5,671 nt of DNA, from contig DOMV01000304.1 in NCBI GenBank assembly GCA_003509805.1, positions 4,686 to 10,356 of the forward strand, in the 5' to 3' direction. Positions 1-5,649 of the stretch are shown here, piece by piece. Made by a program: the position numbers and the translations under genes. Below the pieces are notes generated by a model. That model was not told the DNA's origin. It searched no databases and saw nothing but the letters and a program-made list of their open reading frames with translations. The stretch's first letter is position 1. Each line of letters starts with the position of its first letter. The stretch is from Planctomycetaceae bacterium (GTDB taxonomy: Bacteria; Planctomycetota; Planctomycetia; Pirellulales; Thermoguttaceae).

Positions 1-705
1 GTCCGGTTCATGGAAGGCGGGAAACACCGCCTGCTTGACGAGCTGCGCCGTGAAATGCGCGAAGCGGCCGCGGAACGACGGTTCGAGGAGGCTGCGGAAC
101 TGCGGGACCAGATCACAGCCCTGGAAACACTCGACGAACGGGGCGAAATCGACACGCATGTACAGCCGGAGGTGTTTTCCGTCGATCCCCGCCGCGGCCT
201 GGTCGGTCTTCATAAAGTGTTGCACCTGGAAAAGATACCGCGAACCATCGAGGGAATCGACATCGCCCATCTTTCGGGCCGGGACACGGTCGCCAGCCTC
301 GTGCATTTTATCGACGGGTTGCCGTTCAAGCCGGGATACCGCCGCTACAAAATCCGCACGGTCGACGGCGTCGACGACTTTTCCTCCATCGCGGAAGCCG
401 TTTCAAGGCGTTTTTCCCATGATGCCGCCGACCATCCCCCGCCGGATATCCTGCTCATCGACGGCGGCAAAGGCCAACTTCACGCCGCCGAAACCGCCTT
501 GAAAAACGCGAAAATCCGGCCCGCCTGCCTGCTCTCCCTTGCGAAAAAGGAGGAGGAAATTTATCTTCCCGACCAAACCGATCCGCTTTGTTTGAGCCGG
601 CATTCCTACGCGCTCCGGCTGCTCCAGTATGTCCGCGACGAGGCGCACCGTTTCGCCCAGCATTACCATCATCTGCTGCGCAAAAAATCGACGCTCGGCG
701 AATGA
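1..705 (+). CDS. uvrC: UvrC-type excinuclease subunit, C-terminal part (5' end outside window)
   Basis: UvrC makes the two incisions in UvrABC nucleotide excision repair in the cytoplasm. The frame is open from base 1 (codons V-R-F before the first ATG at 10), and that segment matches the UvrC lead-in to the UVR motif, so the ATG is internal and the gene starts upstream. Seen in order: a UVR (UvrB-binding) helical pair at about bases 30-140, with the FEEAAELRDQI signature; then the RNase H-like endonuclease domain at about 220-660. The family's DDH catalytic triad is intact: Asp in EGIDIAHLSG (259-261), Asp in LLIDGGKGQL (460-462) and His in RDEAHRFA (646-648). The protein stops at KKSTLGE, where E. 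coli UvrC continues into the tandem helix-hairpin-helix DNA-binding domain, which is absent. The GIY-YIG half cannot be judged because it lies outside the window. Convergent with the next gene. Family call is secure; full-length architecture is unknown. Confidence 0.93.
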   Translation, partial: VRFMEGGKHRLLDELRREMREAAAERRFEEAAELRDQITALETLDERGEIDTHVQPEVFSVDPRRGLVGLHKVLHLEKIPRTIEGIDIAHLSGRDTVASLVHFIDGLPFKPGYRRYKIRTVDGVDDFSSIAEAVSRRFSHDAADHPPPDILLIDGGKGQLHAAETALKNAKIRPACLLSLAKKEEEIYLPDQTDPLCLSRHSYALRLLQYVRDEAHRFAQHYHHLLRKKSTLGE

Positions 706-762
706 ACCGGCTGACCGTGAACCGGGCGGCAGTGCATCGGGCGGCAGTGAACCGGCTGACCG
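703..762. repeat. Four tandem 15-bp repeats in ABBA order
   Basis: Units at 703-717, 718-732, 733-747 and 748-762. Units 1 and 4 are identical (TGAACCGGCTGACCG). Units 2 and 3 (TGAACCGGGCGGCAG and TGCATCGGGCGGCAG) differ from each other at two bases. The array begins exactly at the uvrC stop codon and fills the whole space to the convergent gene. Because 15 is a multiple of three, TGA recurs in the uvrC frame at 703, 712, 718, 748 and 757. One shifted frame would encode a pentapeptide repeat of the NRLTV/NRAAV type, but I see no reason to think it is translated. Confidence 0.9.
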
Positions 763-769
763 GATTCAC
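747..769. terminator. Possible hairpin between convergent genes, no T-run
   Basis: GTGAACCGG (747-755) can pair with CCGG-A-TTCAC (760-769) around a CTGA loop, giving nine pairs with one bulged A at 764. It sits in the last repeat unit and overlaps the TGA stop (766-768) of the minus-strand gene, so it could end or protect transcripts from either side. Neither strand has a T-run after it, so it is not a standard intrinsic terminator. Pairing is read by eye, with no energy computed. Confidence 0.3.
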
Positions 770-1908
770 ATTCTCCGCAGGAGATCCACGGCTTCCTGCA
801 ATTTATCGGCGACGGGCTGTAGATCCCGGATTTCTCCGTCGGAGGACCGTGGAAGGGCGGAAAACGGTTCCGCCTGGCAGACCGTCTCCTCGTTTCGAGG
901 GATTTTGACGCGAATCAGGAAGACGGTGACGGTGCCGACGAAGAGACACAGGACCGCTGCAATGACGGCGGCGAGAAGGATCGACGTCCGCCAGGCGCGA
1001 CCGGAGAGGGAAACCACTTCAAAGAAGTGATTGTGTCTTAATCCCACATTCTCCCGCAATTTTATAAACCCTTCCCGGACAATCTGTTCCAAGTTGGCAC
1101 CTTCGCTTTCCACCGCGAACCGGTCGGCGGTGTTTTGTATGATTTCCGCGATAATCTTTTCCGTCGTCACGGACTCCTTGATGATTTCTTCGAGCCGTTG
1201 ACTCGCTTCCGCCGTCGTGATAGTGCGTTTCAGTTCGTCGAGGTTTTGGCGAAGCGCCGCGTGCATGTTGCGGATCGCGTCCTCAAGCGGTTGCAGGTCT
1301 TTGGGATTGTCATTCCGGTGGACGCTTAGTACCAGTATACGCCGCCGGTTCCACTCATCAACGAAGGTTGCGACGCGTTTTTCCAGTTCGACCCGGAATT
1401 TCGGCAAATAAGGCTGTTCTTCGATGACCTTGGTTTGTTTCTCACCTGCTTCGTCCAACTGCTTACGTAATTCCCCCAACAATCCCATGCCTTTGTTATT
1501 GGCTTCGACATATTGGACGAATAACGCGGTTTGCCTTTTTTCGAGCTCTTCCCGCCGCCGGCACCTTTCATAATACGTCTCGATCTCTTCTCGCATCCTG
1601 GCGTACTGTTCGAACAAATCACCCGCATGACCTGAATTTTCAAAGGATTCCAAGGCGCTGCGCAGGCGGTTGAAATGGTCGTCGGTTTGTTCCCGGCGGA
1701 GAACGGCGATCACGAGCGCGTCGAATTCCTGCTCGGCATTGATGAGGGTGTACCCGGCTTCATTGATGACATGGAGTTCGTGAACGCCCTGAATTTGCAG
1801 GTGATATCCCTGCAAGGCGATTATTGCCGGGACGACGATCAGGAAAAGGCAGACGCCGAAGGCGAAGAAAACGACCAACGTGTTTTTGGGATTCGGATTG
1901 GACGGCAT
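766..1908 (-). CDS. Two-span membrane protein with helical extracytoplasmic sensor-like domain
   Basis: No specific family is recognised. The 380-residue protein has a short basic N-terminus, a first membrane span at about residues 10-32 (LVVFFAFGVCLFLIVVPAII), a charged mostly helical region of about 275 residues, a second span at about 308-332, and a cytoplasmic tail of about 46 residues with basic RVKIPR right after the membrane. Charges fit an N-in/C-in topology, placing the middle region outside the cytoplasmic membrane. The layout resembles the ligand-binding half of methyl-accepting chemotaxis proteins and related receptors (4HB/HBM-like), but no HAMP, methyl-accepting, kinase or cyclase domain follows; the tail ends in a predicted helix (DLQPVADKLQEAVDLLRR). 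The ATG at 1908 is chosen because the first span follows directly; no Shine-Dalgarno sequence and no clear minus-strand promoter are visible. A scaffold or partner-dependent sensor is possible; function is unknown. Confidence 0.75.
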   Translation of the reverse strand: MPSNPNPKNTLVVFFAFGVCLFLIVVPAIIALQGYHLQIQGVHELHVINEAGYTLINAEQEFDALVIAVLRREQTDDHFNRLRSALESFENSGHAGDLFEQYARMREEIETYYERCRRREELEKRQTALFVQYVEANNKGMGLLGELRKQLDEAGEKQTKVIEEQPYLPKFRVELEKRVATFVDEWNRRRILVLSVHRNDNPKDLQPLEDAIRNMHAALRQNLDELKRTITTAEASQRLEEIIKESVTTEKIIAEIIQNTADRFAVESEGANLEQIVREGFIKLRENVGLRHNHFFEVVSLSGRAWRTSILLAAVIAAVLCLFVGTVTVFLIRVKIPRNEETVCQAEPFSALPRSSDGEIRDLQPVADKLQEAVDLLRRM

Positions 1909-1922
1909 GTTGATAGTTTATG

Positions 1923-1950
1923 TTGACACCGTTGTTTCGTAGCGTATACT
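1923..1950 (+). promoter_or_regulatory. Consensus-like sigma-70 promoter with no annotated gene
   Basis: A perfect -35 TTGACA (1923-1928) is separated by 16 bases from TATACT (1945-1950), which matches the -10 consensus at five of six positions. Predicted start is near G1957. It points right, away from the gene ending at 766 and antisense to the 3' end of the nuclease-fold gene that ends at 2124. No convincing plus-strand coding region starts downstream. It could drive a small or antisense RNA, or be chance. Confidence 0.45.
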
Positions 1951-1986
1951 GTAAATGGCCTGAAACTACGGCATGTTTTTTCCCGC

Positions 1987-2064
1987 GCACAATCGCCTGC
2001 CGCTCGAACGACACGTTTATGTCATTGTGCATACAGAGGTTAGAAGCGAGTGAGTGCGGCAGGC
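1987..2064 (+). other. Two interleaved inverted repeats in the 1909-2123 gap (pseudoknot-capable)
   Basis: GCACAAT (1987-1993) is complementary to ATTGTGC (2024-2030), and GCCTGCCGC (1995-2003) is complementary to GCGGCAGGC (2056-2064). The second pair starts inside the first and closes outside it, so a transcript of either strand could form an H-type pseudoknot, or the two stems could be alternatives. It lies about 30 bases after the predicted start of the orphan promoter. The rest of the gap shows only a GACA/TGTC mini-stem and the 2097-2115 hairpin. No RNA family is recognised. Confidence 0.35.
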
Positions 2065-2096
2065 AGACTTGGCCAAATGTCCGTTTTCATCGCGTT

Positions 2097-2115
2097 TCCG
2101 GTATAATCGACCGGA
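2097..2115. terminator. Short hairpin downstream of the nuclease-fold gene
   Basis: TCCGGT (2097-2102) pairs with ACCGGA (2110-2115) around a seven-base loop, nine bases beyond the minus-strand stop codon. The position suits 3'-end formation of that gene, but no T-run follows on the minus strand. On the plus strand a six-T run (2130-2135) lies 14 bases away, too far for a normal terminator. Weak. Confidence 0.3.
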
Positions 2116-2123
2116 GCGTGCGT

Positions 2124-2747
2124 TTACCATTTTTTAGGCACGAATCCTTCCGGCGGCGGGATGATCTCGACGGCTCGACCGGATTGCACGATCACGTACA
2201 TGCCCTGGGCTTGGGCGAATTGGGCGACGTTCGGCTCGACGACGGCCCCCGCGACCGCACCGATGAACTTTCGACCATCGCTGGCTCGTTCGTCGACGTG
2301 TCGGCGATATTTCTCAAGCCGCTTGACGTGCTCCACGACGTCCTCCGTTTTGAGCGTGGTCTTCACCTCGATGAGAATCGCGACGTCGCCGTCTTCCAGA
2401 ATCAAGTCGATTTCGCCTTGCGCGATTGTCCCGATTTCGCCGAAAATCCTGTTTCGGTAGTAGGAAGTGACTTCATAACCCAGTTCCTGGAACTGGAAGA
2501 TGATATCGCCTCCGATCATGTTTTCGACGATTTCGCCGATTCGGGAGCCGAGCGCCGAAATTTTCCGGGCGGTTTCCTTCATACGCCGGTCCGTTTCCTG
2601 CATACGCCTATCGGTCTCTTGCATACGCCGGTCCGTTTCCTGCATACGTTGCTCCGTCTCTTTGGCCATGCGATCCATTCGCAGGTCGGTTTGGCGGAAC
2701 AGTTCCAAGACTCCTTCGTAGGTCAACGGCATCTGTTGTTCGGACAT
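2124..2747 (-). CDS. DUF3782-like PD-(D/E)XK nuclease-fold protein with heptad repeats
   Basis: A 207-residue cytoplasmic protein resembling small coiled-coil/nuclease-fold proteins of the DUF3782 type. Residues 7-30 form a lead helix (TYEGVLELFRQTDLRMDRM). Residues 31-58 are four heptads (TEQRMQE, TDRRMQE twice, TDRRMKE), expected to form a coiled coil. Residues about 68-195 match the PD-(D/E)XK core: GEIVENMIGG helix (Glu72), Asp114 in GEIDLILEDGD, and Glu127-x-Lys129 in LIEVKTTLK, so the likely metal-binding residues are present. Nuclease activity and substrate are not established for this group; no methylase or other restriction partner is nearby. The start at 2747 is chosen because AAGGA lies seven bases upstream and the protein then opens with the family-like MPLTYEGVLELFR; the frame stays open to 3029 but that part is low-complexity, basic and crosses the promoters. 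Divergent from smpB. Confidence 0.82.
   Translation of the reverse strand: MSEQQMPLTYEGVLELFRQTDLRMDRMAKETEQRMQETDRRMQETDRRMQETDRRMKETARKISALGSRIGEIVENMIGGDIIFQFQELGYEVTSYYRNRIFGEIGTIAQGEIDLILEDGDVAILIEVKTTLKTEDVVEHVKRLEKYRRHVDERASDGRKFIGAVAGAVVEPNVAQFAQAQGMYVIVQSGRAVEIIPPPEGFVPKKW
2574..2657 (-). repeat. 21-bp (heptad-coding) tandem repeat inside the nuclease-fold gene
   Basis: Four 21-bp units encode residues 31-58. On the plus strand the 21-mer at 2580-2600 is repeated exactly at 2622-2642, while the unit between them (2601-2621) differs at five positions, all synonymous (still Q-E-T-D-R-R-M). The next unit (from 2643) is more diverged. The period equals one coiled-coil heptad, so copy-number change would lengthen or shorten the coil without shifting frame. 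Confidence 0.9.
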
Positions 2748-2754
2748 GATTTTT

Positions 2755-2760
2755 TCCTTC
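2755..2760 (-). promoter_or_regulatory. Ribosome binding site that decides the nuclease-fold start
   Basis: On the minus strand GAAGGA precedes the ATG at 2747 by seven bases. It is the clearest Shine-Dalgarno sequence in the window and is the main reason for rejecting the 94-residue upstream extension. Confidence 0.65.
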
Positions 2761-2817
2761 GTATCGAAATACGCTTCGGTTCGCGGTCGACGGGATGCGG
2801 ACCGGTCGAACGTACCC

Positions 2818-2845
2818 ATTGTACCCGGTTTCGATTGCTTTTCAA
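2818..2845 (-). promoter_or_regulatory. Sigma-70-like promoter of the nuclease-fold gene
   Basis: Read on the minus strand: -35 TTGAAA (2845-2840), 16-base spacer, -10 TACAAT (2823-2818); each box matches the consensus at five of six positions. The predicted start near 2811 gives a leader of about 64 bases. Placement directly upstream of the chosen start supports it. Confidence 0.55.
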
Positions 2846-2860
2846 GGTTGCTTTTCAAGA
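2835..2860. repeat. 13-bp direct duplication over the -35 box
   Basis: TTGCTTTTCAAG occurs at 2835-2846 and 2848-2859, a period of 13 bases. The first copy contains the complement of the TTGAAA -35 box of the minus-strand promoter, and the second places another TTGAAA 13 bases further upstream. It may be a regulator site or a simple slippage duplication. Confidence 0.75.
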
Positions 2861-2906
2861 TCGGTGCAAGGTTGGCGCGTGAGGAACGGGGCGACTGTTC
2901 GGCCGG

Positions 2907-2958
2907 GTTTTCGCGGCGTTTTCGCGGTGTCGTCACTTGTACAAACCGGGGTTTTCGC
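2907..2958. repeat. Three GTTTTCGC elements in the smpB promoter region
   Basis: GTTTTCGC occurs at 2907-2914, 2918-2925 and 2951-2958; the first two share GTTTTCGCGG. Start-to-start distances are 11 and 33 bases, close to whole helical turns. The third copy lies inside the spacer between the -35 and -10 boxes of the predicted smpB promoter. This could be an operator set, but the motif is short and GC-rich DNA makes CGC common. Confidence 0.5.
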
Positions 2959-2965
2959 CTAGAAT
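2937..2965 (+). promoter_or_regulatory. Predicted smpB promoter
   Basis: TTGTAC (2937-2942) as a partial -35, a 17-base spacer, and TAGAAT (2960-2965), a five-of-six match to the -10 consensus. The predicted start near 2972 leaves a leader of about 44 bases before the ATG at 3016. The -10 and spacer are good; the -35 matches only at TTG. Confidence 0.5.
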
Positions 2966-3015
2966 TACGGAGTGTGTTCCGGGTGAATTCGAAACGAGGG
3001 ACGGGGAACGTTTTG

Positions 3016-3510
3016 ATGGCCAAAGGCAAAAAGAAACAGAAAGGAGCGTCCGTTTCACCGAACGAGCGGACGATTTCCGAAAACAGGCGCGCCCGACACG
3101 ATTATCATATCCTTGATTCGCTCGAATGCGGAATCGTCCTTGTCGGCAGCGAGGTCAAGTCGATGCGAAATGGGACCGTCCAGATTGCCGAAGCCTACGG
3201 TCGCGTCAAAAACGGCGAGGTCTGGCTCGTCGGCAGCGATGTCCCGGAATACGTGGAAGCGAACAGGTTCAATCATAAACCGAGACGGGACCGCAAGTTG
3301 CTGCTCCACCAGCGGGAAATCAAGCGTTTCGCGATGCGCGCCTATGAGAAAGGATTGACCCTTGTACCGCTCAGGATTTATTTCAAGGAAGGAAAAGTCA
3401 AGGTCCTCATGGGGCTTTGCAAGGGAAAACAAGAGTACGACAAACGCGATGCCAAAAAGAAGGCCGACGCCCGACGCGGCCTCCGTATGTCGATGCTCAA
3501 ATACCGCTAA
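3016..3510 (+). CDS. smpB: SsrA (tmRNA)-binding protein SmpB
   Basis: SmpB binds the tRNA-like domain of tmRNA and brings it to ribosomes stalled on broken messages, allowing trans-translation and tagging of the unfinished peptide. The 164-residue product carries the family's landmarks: SENRRARHDYHI at residues 21-32 (start of the OB-fold barrel), GSEVKSMRNGTVQIAEAY at 44-61, the RDRKLLLHQREI segment at 91-102, and the basic C-terminal tail after GKQEYDKRDAKKK (137-149) that enters the mRNA channel. Length is close to normal, with a lysine-rich N-terminal extension of about 20 residues. The ATG at 3016 fits the family N-terminus; GGGGA eight bases upstream is only a weak ribosome site. The frame remains open upstream to 2746 but that part crosses the promoters and has no family similarity. 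The tmRNA gene ssrA is not in this window. Followed by the DUF1080 gene after 45 bases. Confidence 0.97.
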   Translation: MAKGKKKQKGASVSPNERTISENRRARHDYHILDSLECGIVLVGSEVKSMRNGTVQIAEAYGRVKNGEVWLVGSDVPEYVEANRFNHKPRRDRKLLLHQREIKRFAMRAYEKGLTLVPLRIYFKEGKVKVLMGLCKGKQEYDKRDAKKKADARRGLRMSMLKYR

Positions 3511-3555
3511 GCTCCGGTGAGCGTCGGTTCCGGGTTTTCGGACACTATTGTGATT

Positions 3556-5649
3556 ATGAACGCTTTTCGTTCTTTTTTTTCATGCCCGATCCCGCTTGTT
3601 TGCGCGATACCGATCATCGTCCCGGTCGTTTGTATCCCGGAAATCGCGTGTGCGCAGACGGCGGACGACGCGGCGAACTATGCGGCTGAAAAAGAGGACG
3701 CCTCCCGACCGCCCGGGATCAACCTGATCGCGACGCCTCCGTCCCAACCCGTCGATCCCCGAACGAATCTCCCCAAACCGACGGGAAGGGACGGAATCGA
3801 CCTGGTTCCCCGTTCCGGCATGTCGGGCAACCTGATGCGGGGGCCTTCCCGGGAAACCGACGGTCCGGCCGAGAGTTGGGAATATGACGGCCTTGGAGGA
3901 ATGGAGCGATCGTTTTTGTACGACACTTCTCCGCTGGGCGGCGTCCCGCATCCGGGAATCACCAAAGAGGATATCCAGCGATACAACGAACAGCTTGCCA
4001 GGCAGAAGAAGCAAGAATTGCTGGAACAACAAATGCGCCGTCACCGGGAACAACGGGACTTCGAAATCCGGGAAAGCATCCGGGAAATGATCCGCCGGAG
4101 TTTCAGGGAATCCGATGTCGCCACGAAACCGTCGATCCCTTCAAAAACCGGAGGCGATTCGCCCCCGGGCGGCGATTCCCCGGGATCGGGAGGGAACGAC
4201 GGGGCAAAGGAGCAAACGAAAGCCGACCGGCCTTTGACGGAAAAGGAGTTGCAGCGGCAAAAAAACCTGAAGGAAGCCCAGGAACGTTACAAGGCCAATC
4301 TTGACAAAATATACAAGTCCGGCAATCTCTTCGAACCTGTCCCGATGGAGGAAAATCTCCTGCGCGACGGTTGGTGTCAACTGTTCGACGGGAAAACGTT
4401 TCTCGGTTGGCGGGTTCAGGACGATCCGGCCAGTCCGTACCGCGGCGGGCGTTTCTTTCAAAAGAAAAGCGAGCGCGGCACGATTTTTTGCGATCCCGAA
4501 CGTCCCGGCTTGCTGTACACGACCGGCCAATTCGGCAATGCTTCGATTTCCCTGGAATATCAATGCCCCGAAGACGCGGAAGTGCTCCTGCTCCTGCAAT
4601 CCCCGCCGAGTCCCCGCGATTTACACTCCTCCTGTTACGCGGTCATCCTGAACTCCGCGGCGCGCCGCCGTGGAACGATCCTCGGAAGGCAGCAGGGAAC
4701 GCTTGTCGAAGCCGTCGATCGCCTTGGTCCGGGAGAAGTGAAAACGACGGAAGAATCGGGGCAACCCTGGCACCGCTGCGTCGTCCTGTTCGACGGTGGA
4801 ACCGTTAAAGTCATGATCGACCGGAACGAGCCGGTTTTGCTCGATGATATCGCCCCGCTCGGATACGGGCACATCGGCCTGCTCGTCGGCAAGGGACCTG
4901 CGAAGTTCCGGAACATTCTTTGGAAACCGGGAGCGTCCAATTCGCTTTTCAACGGCGTCGACATGGACGGGTGGTGGTATGACGATCTCGGAAGCAACCG
5001 TCCCATCCCGCGGGATCAGCTTGCCCACCGGTTGATCACCAGGGACCTTTCGCTCCAATTGCAGGGGCCCGCCGTGTTGGAAAACAAATTGGAGGCGGCC
5101 AATTTCTCGTTGCAGTTGGAATACAACATGGTTCTGCCGAACGGCCAGGCAGGCGTTTTTTTCCGCGCCAAACGTTTCACCCCGGCCACCGGGTACGATT
5201 GTTCCCTTTTCAATATCCCGTCGTTGGACGATCGGTTGCGCATTCCCGTCGGTTGCGATGCCGGCGGTATCCGGGGACTGGCCGATGCCCGCTTTCTCAG
5301 GCCGCCGGACATGAAATGGAATTACCTGACGATCAACGTCGTCGATCGGCACGTTCAGACCTGGATCAACGGCGTTCCCGTTTGCGATTGGGGGGATCTG
5401 CGGCCGCTCGGAAGCGGCGACGCTGCTCCGGGCAAACCGGGCGGTCCCTGGCTTGATCCGGGGACGATTCAATTACATGCCCGCACCCCGGGAACGACCG
5501 TCCAGTTCCGTAATATCCGCCTCTCCCCGTTTTTGCCCAGGTTTTACAAGCGTAAATCGAACACGCCCACGACCTGGGAGGATCTCAATGCGGCACGCGT
5601 CGAGCGCGAGGCCCGTCAACGGCTGGAAAACGAGATGCAAAACAAGTAG
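3556..5649 (+). CDS. Secreted protein with two DUF1080 (3-keto-disaccharide hydrolase-type) domains
   Basis: A 697-residue exported protein. Residues 1-33 form a signal peptide (basic MNAFR, hydrophobic stretch, ACA before QT as the likely signal peptidase I site). Residues 34-137 are proline-rich; 138-185 are highly charged and probably helical; 197-215 are a GGDSPPGGDSPGSGG linker; 228-255 are another charged helix. Two DUF1080/concanavalin-like domains follow: one at about 270-457 (WCQLFDGKTFLGW to FRNILWKP) and one at about 460-658 (NSLFNGVDMDGWW to FRNIRLSPF). Domain 2 keeps typical motifs (NGQAGVFFR, WNYLTINVVD, QFRNIRL); domain 1 has AEVLLLLQ where NSGIFLR-like sequence is usual and may be a non-catalytic copy. 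A basic helical tail (660-697) ends at tandem TAG stops. DUF1080 proteins are linked to 3-keto-sugar cleavage, but activity here is unproven. ATG 3556 is preferred over GTG 3517 because it places the signal peptide at the N-terminus; neither has a clear Shine-Dalgarno sequence. Confidence 0.88.
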   Translation: MNAFRSFFSCPIPLVCAIPIIVPVVCIPEIACAQTADDAANYAAEKEDASRPPGINLIATPPSQPVDPRTNLPKPTGRDGIDLVPRSGMSGNLMRGPSRETDGPAESWEYDGLGGMERSFLYDTSPLGGVPHPGITKEDIQRYNEQLARQKKQELLEQQMRRHREQRDFEIRESIREMIRRSFRESDVATKPSIPSKTGGDSPPGGDSPGSGGNDGAKEQTKADRPLTEKELQRQKNLKEAQERYKANLDKIYKSGNLFEPVPMEENLLRDGWCQLFDGKTFLGWRVQDDPASPYRGGRFFQKKSERGTIFCDPERPGLLYTTGQFGNASISLEYQCPEDAEVLLLLQSPPSPRDLHSSCYAVILNSAARRRGTILGRQQGTLVEAVDRLGPGEVKTTEESGQPWHRCVVLFDGGTVKVMIDRNEPVLLDDIAPLGYGHIGLLVGKGPAKFRNILWKPGASNSLFNGVDMDGWWYDDLGSNRPIPRDQLAHRLITRDLSLQLQGPAVLENKLEAANFSLQLEYNMVLPNGQAGVFFRAKRFTPATGYDCSLFNIPSLDDRLRIPVGCDAGGIRGLADARFLRPPDMKWNYLTINVVDRHVQTWINGVPVCDWGDLRPLGSGDAAPGKPGGPWLDPGTIQLHARTPGTTVQFRNIRLSPFLPRFYKRKSNTPTTWEDLNAARVEREARQRLENEMQNK
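3558..3580 (+). terminator. Terminator-like hairpin plus T8 overlapping the DUF1080 start codon
   Basis: GAACG (3558-3562) pairs with CGTTC (3568-3572) around a CTTTT loop, directly followed by eight T (3573-3580). This has the layout of an intrinsic terminator for smpB, 47 bases after its stop, but the stem is only five pairs. It begins on the G of the DUF1080 ATG, so it would also act on that gene's start. Confidence 0.4.

Noticed and set aside
702..908. Short plus-strand frame starting ATGA at the uvrC stop and encoding NRLTV-type pentapeptide repeats
   Set aside because: The repeat peptide follows simply from the 15-bp array, and the rest runs antisense through the membrane-protein gene with arginine-rich, family-less sequence.
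2102..2107. TATAAT on the plus strand as a promoter
   Set aside because: No -35-like box lies 16-18 bases upstream, and it falls in the loop and stem of the 2097-2115 hairpin.
2574..2657. 21-bp repeats as a CRISPR array
   Set aside because: The units are contiguous without spacers and encode in-frame coiled-coil heptads.
1920..2882. 320-codon plus-strand open frame after the orphan promoter
   Set aside because: Most of it is the complement of the nuclease-fold gene, which has recognisable motifs and a ribosome site; the plus-strand product resembles no family.
2746..3015. 90-residue N-terminal extension of SmpB
   Set aside because: SmpB normally begins close to the MAKGKKK start seen at 3016; the upstream part covers the promoter region and has no SmpB similarity.
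2748..3029. 94-residue N-terminal extension of the nuclease-fold protein
   Set aside because: It is basic and low-complexity, crosses both predicted promoters and overlaps the smpB start, while a good ribosome site supports the start at 2747.
3517..3555. GTG at 3517 as start of the DUF1080 gene
   Set aside because: It would add 13 residues before the signal peptide with no Shine-Dalgarno support; ATG 3556 gives a standard N-terminal signal.
3585..3660. Lipoprotein signal at the cysteines of the DUF1080 N-terminus
   Set aside because: Neither candidate cysteine fits a lipobox (EIAC and PLVC); the ACA motif fits signal peptidase I better.
4621..5472. 283-codon minus-strand frame inside the DUF1080 gene
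   Set aside because: It is the complement of well-matched DUF1080 sequence, with no ribosome site or family resemblance; a GC-rich shadow frame.
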